Positions 12,995 to 17,235 of a DNA stretch of 17,235 bases are shown here, piece by piece (the stretch's first letter is position 1; each line of letters starts with the position of its first letter). Origin of the DNA: Merdiplasma sp905207905 (GTDB lineage Bacteria > Bacillota > Clostridia > Lachnospirales > Lachnospiraceae); contig CABRXX010000059.1 of the NCBI GenBank assembly GCA_902475025.1, forward strand, positions 1 through 17,235. Direction: 5' to 3'. The notes below the pieces were generated by a model. It saw only the letters and a list, made by a program, of their open reading frames with translations. It had not been told where the DNA came from and made no database searches. Both the position numbers and the translations under genes were made by a program.

Positions 12995-14047
12995 TCACCT
13001 CTCCTGAGAAAGCAAAGCCTCCAGGCCATACTGAAGTGCTTTCTCCTCCGTTATACTCCTCTCATGCCCCTCAAAACTTTCAATGTAACGCCCAATCATC
13101 TGTCCCTGATATCTGCGCTTTAACTCCTCCAAATGGAAGGCAGGCACCGTCTCATCCTCTACATCCAGCACCATGCCAAATTCCATCAGCTTTTCCAGAT
13201 CAAAGGAACTTCCCGGCTCCCGTTTCCCCTGAAGACTCACCCGGTAAATATGCTGCCAGCCTGTTTTTTCAATCTCCTGCTCCAGTTTATCCCGAAGAGA
13301 AAAGGTGGTGTCCCCTTCCTCCACTGAAAGTGTCAAAGGAATATATTCCCGTTTGGCTTTTCTCACAAACCGGGCCTTGATGCGTCCCTTTTCCCAGTTT
13401 CCCAGAATGTAGCCGTGCGGGCCGAAATCATTGCAGTCCACAGGCTCTAATGCGCCTGCATACAGCGCCTGATCCTTTATCACTGCCTGAGGCTTATGAA
13501 TATGTCCCAGGGCCACATAGTCAAACCCAGAACGGGACAGGGAATCCCTGCTTATGGGAATGTGCTGCCCGTCTCCTCCATGGGCCAGAAGAATATGGCA
13601 TCCCTCCTCCTTCACCGGATGAAGCCCCTCGTACAAGGGCTCTGGAATCTCCTGCCGATAATAGCTGAAGCCATAGACAAAGGTGCGAATCTCCGGAAAG
13701 CGCACGCATTCACACTGTCTTGAAAACAGGCAGGCTACATTCCTGCTCCAGGGAAAATTCAGGTACCCAGAAGCCGGCTGCAAATAATCATGATTCCCAG
13801 CCATCAGAACTACCCTGGTATGATTCAAAGTAGAAAACAGATAATTTACTTCCTTCAATTCCTCCATAAGAGGCTGGCGGTGAAACAGATCTCCTGCAAT
13901 CAGAAGTAAATCCACCTGTTCTTTTCCGGCATCCTGGATAGTACTGCGAAAGGTATCCCAGATCTCCTTTTTTCTTGCCTCACTCCAGCTGCTTTTTCCA
14001 TCCGGAGCAGCCCCCAGATGTACATCCGCTATATGTATAAAACGCAT
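12995..14047 (-). CDS. SbcD/YhaO-like metallophosphoesterase DNA nuclease
   Basis: The 350-residue protein has the calcineurin-like phosphoesterase motifs of Mre11/SbcD: D8-x-H10 (ADVHLG), D53 (AGDLFHR), N85-H86 (GNHDY), H156 (LLAHGG) and H182-x-H184 (GHIHKP). A C-terminal region (about 230-350) probably caps the active site and binds the ATPase. Such proteins trim DNA ends and hairpins with their SMC-like partner, here the ATPase encoded 4 bases downstream. ATG at 14047 has AAGGAGA about 7 bases upstream. It is the first gene of the repair operon; no convincing sigma-A promoter was found in the 300 bases upstream, although TATACT on the minus strand near 14200 could be a -10. Which of SbcD and YhaO it equals cannot be decided from the sequence. 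Confidence 0.9.
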   Translation of the reverse strand: MRFIHIADVHLGAAPDGKSSWSEARKKEIWDTFRSTIQDAGKEQVDLLLIAGDLFHRQPLMEELKEVNYLFSTLNHTRVVLMAGNHDYLQPASGYLNFPWSRNVACLFSRQCECVRFPEIRTFVYGFSYYRQEIPEPLYEGLHPVKEEGCHILLAHGGDGQHIPISRDSLSRSGFDYVALGHIHKPQAVIKDQALYAGALEPVDCNDFGPHGYILGNWEKGRIKARFVRKAKREYIPLTLSVEEGDTTFSLRDKLEQEIEKTGWQHIYRVSLQGKREPGSSFDLEKLMEFGMVLDVEDETVPAFHLEELKRRYQGQMIGRYIESFEGHERSITEEKALQYGLEALLSQER

Positions 14048-14306
14048 ACGCCCGTCTCCTTACCTTGTTGTCTTTCCTCATATCTCTTTCCCGGCTTGTT
14101 CCCCATCGTAACCATCTATTTCACAGAATTCTTCCCGATTGCAGCCCCTTTCCCGCTTGCCTGGGTTCCTCTGTGCTTTTATGAATGGGAAAAGAAGTAT
14201 AGCCCTTTTTATTCTTATCCTTTTCCCCTCTTGTCAGTTCCAGAAAGGTTTCCAATATATTTTTCACCCTGCTGGTATACAGCTCCTTAGCTTCCCCCGG
14301 TAACGA
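14048..14306. other. Intergenic stretch upstream of the repair operon
   Basis: About 260 bases without a supported gene. An open frame on the minus strand (14354-14121, 77 codons) crosses it, but it begins inside the dispersed repeat and has only a weak ribosome site. No clear terminator, riboswitch or promoter was recognised. Confidence 0.4.
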
Positions 14307-14327
14307 AGAATGTGCTTCGCACATTCT
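14307..14327. repeat. Small perfect hairpin with GCGAAGC core
   Basis: A 9-bp stem (AGAATGTGC/GCACATTCT) encloses a loop of three bases. On the minus strand the apex is GCGAAGC, a heptamer known to form an exceptionally stable mini-hairpin in single-stranded DNA. It lies next to the dispersed repeat at 14332-14372 and may be part of the same element. Confidence 0.75.
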
Positions 14328-14331
14328 AACG

Positions 14332-14372
14332 CCTGCGGAGCATTTCTGTTTCATAAGAAGGAATTTCCTATG
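14332..14372 (-). repeat. Dispersed palindromic repeat, copy A
   Basis: A 41-base unit, read on the minus strand from CATAGGAA to CGCAGG, aligns without gaps to 17212-17172: 20 of the first 24 bases and 30 of 41 overall are the same. The first half is an imperfect palindrome (CATA..GGAA/TTCC..TATG type). It lies right after the metY terminator. Confidence 0.65.
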
Positions 14373-14373
14373 T

Positions 14374-14426
14374 AAAAAAAACTGCCCGGCTTTCGCCGCC
14401 TGAAATGCGACAAACTGCCGGACAGT
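14374..14426 (-). terminator. Rho-independent terminator of the metY operon
   Basis: On the minus strand ACTGTCCGGC (14426-14417) pairs with GCCGGGCAGT (14390-14381), ten pairs including one G-U, and is followed at once by eight T. It begins 3 bases after the metY stop. Confidence 0.9.
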
Positions 14427-14429
14427 ATC

Positions 14430-15710
14430 CTATGCTTTTTCCAAAGCCTGGGTAAGATCCGCTATAATATCATCGATATGCTCAATTCCCACTGACAGCC
14501 GGATCATTCCCGGCGAAACCCCTGCTGCCTTTAACTGTTCATCGTTTAACTGCCTGTGGGTGTGACTGGCAGGATGAAGCACACTGGTTCTGGCATCTGC
14601 CACATGGGTCACAATGGCCGCCAGCTTCAGGCTGTCCATAAAGCGCACCGCCCCTTCTCTTCCGCCCTTTAACTCAAAAGAGATCACACCACAGGTACCA
14701 TGGGGCATATATTTTTGAGCCAGCTTATAGTACTTATCCCCGGGAAGTCCTGCGTAATTGACAGACGCCACTTTCTCATGGGACTGAAGAAATTCTGCCA
14801 CTCGTTTCGCATTATAACAGTGGCGCTCTACCCGCAGGGGCAGGCTCTCCAGTCCAAGATTTAAGAGAAAGCTGTTCATGGGCGAGGGGACCGCCCCCAG
14901 ATCCCGCTGCAGCTGCACCGTAGCTTTGGTGATATAAGCTTTTTTCCCAAACTTCTCTGTATAGATCACACCATGATAGGATTCATCCGGGGTGGTAAGT
15001 CCCGGAAATTTCTCTCTGTAGGCCTCCCAGTCAAAATTTCCGCTGTCCACAATCGCTCCCCCCACCTGCACGGCATGGCCATCCATGTATTTGGTAGTAG
15101 AATGGGTCACAATATCCGCTCCCCATGCAATGGGCCGACAATTCACCGGAGTGGCAAAGGTATTATCCACGATCAGAGGCACCCCATGGCTGTGGGCCAG
15201 GACTGCGAACTTTTCAATATCCAGCACCACCAATGCCGGGTTAGAAATAGTCTCTGCAAATACCGCCCTGGTGTTGGGACGAAAGGCTTTGTCCAGCTCC
15301 TTGGGGCTTTCGTCTGCATCCACAAAGGTACATTCGATTCCCAGTTTCTTCAAGGTCACTCCCAAAAGATTCAGGGTTCCTCCATAAATGGCGGAAGCAC
15401 AGATCACATGATCCCCGGCTTCACAGATATTGAACACTGCATAAAAATTGGCTGCCTGACCAGAGGAAGTAAGCATTCCTGCCACTCCCCCCTCCAGATC
15501 TGCAATTTTTTCCGCCACAGCATCGCTGGTTGGATTTTGCAATCGAGTGTAAAAATACCCGTCTTTTTCCAGATCAAACAGTTTTCCCATCTCATCTGTG
15601 CTCTCGTATTTAAAGGTAGTGCTCTGGTAGATGGGTAGCACTCTGGCTTCCCCGTTTCCCGGCTTCCACCCGGACTGGATACATTTTGTCTCAACTTTAT
15701 AGTCGCTCAT
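14430..15710 (-). CDS. metY: O-acetylhomoserine sulfhydrylase (MetY-type, PLP-dependent)
   Basis: The 426-residue enzyme belongs to the Cys/Met-metabolism PLP family. Visible are PIYQSTTFKY near the start, YTRLQNPT (54-61), SSGQAANFYAV (82-92), VDNTFATPVNC, and the PLP lysine K207 in THSTTKYMDGH. The end has VTHVADARTSVLHPASHTHRQL and RLSVGIEHIDDI. Long inserts such as DESYHGVIYTEKFGKKAY and SPMNSFLLNLGLESLPLR point to O-acetylhomoserine (or O-acetylserine) sulfhydrylase rather than cystathionine beta- or gamma-lyase. It would make homocysteine or methionine precursors from O-acetylhomoserine and sulfide. Start at 15710 is set by AAGGAGAG 4 bases upstream; the open frame extends to 15770 inside xpt. 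It follows xpt by 25 bases, so the two are probably co-transcribed, and ends in a strong terminator. No SAM riboswitch or S-box is visible before it. Confidence 0.9.
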   Translation of the reverse strand: MSDYKVETKCIQSGWKPGNGEARVLPIYQSTTFKYESTDEMGKLFDLEKDGYFYTRLQNPTSDAVAEKIADLEGGVAGMLTSSGQAANFYAVFNICEAGDHVICASAIYGGTLNLLGVTLKKLGIECTFVDADESPKELDKAFRPNTRAVFAETISNPALVVLDIEKFAVLAHSHGVPLIVDNTFATPVNCRPIAWGADIVTHSTTKYMDGHAVQVGGAIVDSGNFDWEAYREKFPGLTTPDESYHGVIYTEKFGKKAYITKATVQLQRDLGAVPSPMNSFLLNLGLESLPLRVERHCYNAKRVAEFLQSHEKVASVNYAGLPGDKYYKLAQKYMPHGTCGVISFELKGGREGAVRFMDSLKLAAIVTHVADARTSVLHPASHTHRQLNDEQLKAAGVSPGMIRLSVGIEHIDDIIADLTQALEKA

Positions 15711-15735
15711 GGTCTCTCCTTTTTCCTTCTCCTCC

Positions 15736-16314
15736 TCAGCTGCGGAAGACAATCTCTCCGGTCTCATCATTCATAGATTCCAGTATGGCCAGCGACTCCA
15801 CCCGGATTCCCTTGCTGCGAATCAGATCTCCGCCTCTCTGGAACCCTTTCTCCACAGCGATGCCAACCCCCTCCACAGTGGCTCCGGCGCTGCGGATCAG
15901 ATCAATCAGACCATCCACTGCACATCCGTTAGCCAAAAAATCGTCAATGATCAGCACGTGATCCTCAGGGCTTAAGAATTTTTTTGCTACAATCACATCA
16001 TACACCTTTTTGTGCGTAAAGGACTCTATCTTTGTGGTGTACATTTCTCCGTCCAGGTTAATGCTCTTTGCCTTCTTGGCAAACACCACCGGCACATGAA
16101 AATGCTGAGCCACCACGCAGGCAATGCCGATTCCGGAAGCCTCAATCGTAAGGATTTTATTAATCGGCCGATCTGCAAACAAGCGCTTAAATTCTTTTCC
16201 CATCTCATTAAACAGGTCTACATCCATCTGATGATTCAAAAAACTGTCTACCTTCAGCACATTGCCTGGTTTTACTACCCCGTCTTTGCGGATTCTCTCT
16301 TCTAAAAGCTTCAT
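15736..16314 (-). CDS. xpt: Xanthine phosphoribosyltransferase
   Basis: The 192-residue type I phosphoribosyltransferase converts xanthine and PRPP to XMP in purine salvage. Visible are LKVDSFLNHQMD (20-31), TIEASGIGIA (56-65), VVFAKKAKS (76-84) and the PRPP loop VLIIDDFLANGCA (120-132). Length and sequence fit Xpt well. ATG at 16314 has AGGAGGATG with GGAGG 8 bases upstream. Many Firmicute xpt genes have a purine riboswitch; none is seen here. Instead the 115-base leader shows T-box-like pieces. A promoter lies within the end of the upstream HAD gene. Its product draws on PRPP, made by the prs gene elsewhere in the window. Confidence 0.95.
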   Translation of the reverse strand: MKLLEERIRKDGVVKPGNVLKVDSFLNHQMDVDLFNEMGKEFKRLFADRPINKILTIEASGIGIACVVAQHFHVPVVFAKKAKSINLDGEMYTTKIESFTHKKVYDVIVAKKFLSPEDHVLIIDDFLANGCAVDGLIDLIRSAGATVEGVGIAVEKGFQRGGDLIRSKGIRVESLAILESMNDETGEIVFRS

Positions 16315-16430
16315 GATACATCCTCCTGTGTTTTAACCGTAGCTCTCTGAAAAACATTCGCTTTTCAGAAGGCTCCTGTATTCTCCAGCTGCTGCCCTTA
16401 CTTTCTCTTTTTCAGAGCATCGAAATAGTG
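16315..16430 (-). promoter_or_regulatory. xpt leader with T-box Stem-I-like elements (possibly decayed)
   Basis: Reading the transcript: GAGAAAGUAAG (16407-16397) resembles the AGUA box near the base of T-box Stem I. CAGAGAGCUACGGUU (16349-16335) closely resembles the conserved segment that follows Stem I. A hairpin CUGAAAA/UUUUCAG (16368-16347) closes the space between. The expected following GGUG-AA segment, the UGGNACCGCG T-box sequence and a terminator are all missing; the xpt ribosome site comes 12 bases later. Assignment is by eye and tentative. Confidence 0.3.
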
Positions 16431-16436
16431 ATTCTC

Positions 16437-16465
16437 ATTTTATCATGACTTTTCATCAGAAACAA
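16437..16465 (-). promoter_or_regulatory. Promoter of xpt-metY inside the end of the HAD gene
   Basis: On the minus strand TTGTTT (16465-16460) precedes by 17 bases TAAAAT (16442-16437, 5/6), which has an extended -10 TGA directly before it. The start is near 16430. The extended -10 uses the stop codon of the upstream gene. Confidence 0.55.
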
Positions 16466-17105
16466 CAATTTCTAACAGTTCCTTTGGATTCTCCACCAGA
16501 TAGTCCGGCCGAAGCTGCTCTAAATCCTCCTTCCGGCGAAATCCCCAGGTTACCAGAGCACAATGGATCGCTGCCCTTCGGGCAGTGTGGTAGTCCACCT
16601 CCGAATCTCCCACATACAGAGCCTCCTGTCTGGATACCCCTAGAAGCTGCAGCGCCTCCAGCACAGCGTCCGGCTCCGGTTTTCTCCGGATACCGGGGCG
16701 TTCCCCCACTGCCGTTTGGATCACCTCCGGAAAATACCTCCGATTCAGCTCTTTCACAGCCCCGTCTCCCTTATTAGAGACAATCGCCATCAAAACGCCC
16801 CTCTTCTTAAGCGATTCCAAAAGAGACCATATTCCCGGATAAGCTCCTGTTTTGATCTGGCAGTGTCCCTGATAGTAAGCCTCATACTCTTTTAAGATCT
16901 TATCAAATCCCAGTGTCTCTGCCCCTTGGGGCAGCACGTTTTTCATCAGGCGCCCAGCGCCGTTGCCCACCGCCAACCGCACTTCCTCCAGCGTTTTAAC
17001 CGGATAGCCATGCTTTTGTAAAGTATAGTTTACCCCTCCCGCAATATCCTCCAAAGTATTTAAAAGCGTTCCATCCATATCAAAAATAACTGCCCTATAG
17101 CCCAT
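16443..17105 (-). CDS. HAD-family hydrolase, phosphoglycolate-phosphatase-like
   Basis: The 220-residue protein has all four HAD motifs: D9-M-D11-G-T (motif I), VSNK at 109-112 (motif II), K142 in RRKPEPD (motif III) and GDSEVD at 166-171 (motif IV). A helical cap (about 15-85, with GNGAGRLMKNVLP) is typical of the Gph/PGP subgroup. The likely substrate is a small phosphorylated metabolite such as 2-phosphoglycolate, but subgroup members vary and this is only a family-level call. ATG at 17105 has AGGAAAG directly before it; AAGGG further upstream may help. It is followed by xpt after 128 bases, whose promoter lies in its 3' end; read-through would make a three-gene unit. Confidence 0.9.
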   Translation of the reverse strand: MGYRAVIFDMDGTLLNTLEDIAGGVNYTLQKHGYPVKTLEEVRLAVGNGAGRLMKNVLPQGAETLGFDKILKEYEAYYQGHCQIKTGAYPGIWSLLESLKKRGVLMAIVSNKGDGAVKELNRRYFPEVIQTAVGERPGIRRKPEPDAVLEALQLLGVSRQEALYVGDSEVDYHTARRAAIHCALVTWGFRRKEDLEQLRPDYLVENPKELLEIVVSDEKS

Positions 17106-17171
17106 CTTTCCTAGCCCTTCCTTTGATTAAACGTGATTTGGCGACCTCTTTCCTATCCGTCCCAGTACGAT

Positions 17172-17221
17172 CCTGCGAAACCTTTTGATTTCACAGGAAG
17201 AAAGTTCCTATGAAATCAAAA
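17172..17221. repeat. Dispersed palindromic repeat, copy B, with long hairpin
   Basis: The 41-base unit 17212-17172 (minus) matches copy A at 14372-14332. Here it lies in a 39-base hairpin (17183-17221): TTTTGATTTCA pairs with TGAAATCAAAA, then one C-A mismatch, then AGGAA with TTCCT, loop GAAAG. No U-run follows on either strand, so it is unlikely to be a plain terminator. The remaining 17106-17171 shows no gene. Confidence 0.75.
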
Positions 17222-17235
17222 ACAAAGATGGCTGC

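Noticed and set aside
12991..13029. Longer N-terminus for the YhaN-like ATPase
   Set aside because: Overlaps the SbcD-like gene; the family begin (MELLELNLKHFGKF) and ribosome site fit 12990.
14121..14354. 77-codon open frame on the minus strand before the repair operon
   Set aside because: It starts within the dispersed repeat and runs through the mini-hairpin, with only a weakly placed AGGAAA. The middle part looks faintly protein-like, so a gene remnant cannot be excluded.
14973..15638. 221-codon open frame on the plus strand
   Set aside because: Antisense to metY; no ribosome site or recognisable motif.
15711..15770. Longer N-terminus for the O-acetylhomoserine sulfhydrylase
   Set aside because: The extra 20 codons overlap the end of xpt and lack a ribosome site, while AAGGAGAG precedes 15710.
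16315..16442. Guanine/xanthine riboswitch before xpt
   Set aside because: None of the conserved purine-riboswitch core pieces is present; the leader looks different.

Overview
The window looks like chromosome from a spore-forming, low-to-mid-GC Firmicute, most likely family Lachnospiraceae (Clostridia). The reasons are strong AGGAGG-type ribosome binding sites on almost every gene, spoVG, the paired glgC/glgD ADP-glucose pyrophosphorylase genes, a DnaD-domain protein plus DnaC/DnaI loader pair, and an unusually long PRPP synthetase. The genus cannot be fixed from sequence reading alone. No tRNA, rRNA, CRISPR array, transposase or phage gene was seen.

Layout from left to right. (1) 1-958 (-): the N-terminal part of a secreted surface protein with Thr/Glu hexapeptide repeats and tandem ~86-residue modules, cut by the left edge. 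It is divergent from an XRE-family repressor-like gene (1304-1654, +). Their shared intergenic region holds three TCTTA-N5-TAAGA palindromes, one of them exactly inside the spacer of the surface-protein promoter. (2) 1901-4665 (-): glgC-glgD-spoVG, glycogen precursor synthesis followed by the sporulation/RNA-binding regulator SpoVG, which has a possible sigma-H-type promoter of its own. (3) 4971-6368 (+): murC. (4) 6369-6732: a cluster of DnaA boxes, partly spaced at about one helical turn, in front of dnaD-dnaC (6733-8826, +). (5) 9017-10204 (+): prs variant, with a 190-bp leader. (6) 10494-14047 (-): a three-gene DNA-repair operon, SbcD/YhaO-like nuclease, a compact membrane-hairpin YhaN/SbcC-like ATPase, and endonuclease IV. 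(7) 14430-17105 (-): a HAD phosphatase, xpt and an O-acetylhomoserine sulfhydrylase, with a related dispersed palindromic repeat on each side of the block.

Most of the window is ordinary core genome. The parts most worth a second look are regulatory: the DnaA-box array that probably ties helicase-loader expression to DnaA level, the XRE operator/promoter arrangement controlling a surface protein, the decayed T-box-like leader in front of xpt, the AUG-UGA start-stop overlapping the glgC GTG start, and a short hydrophobic reading frame directly after the nfo stop. I did not find a clearly new defence or biosynthetic system. All similarity statements come from recognition of motifs, not from searches.
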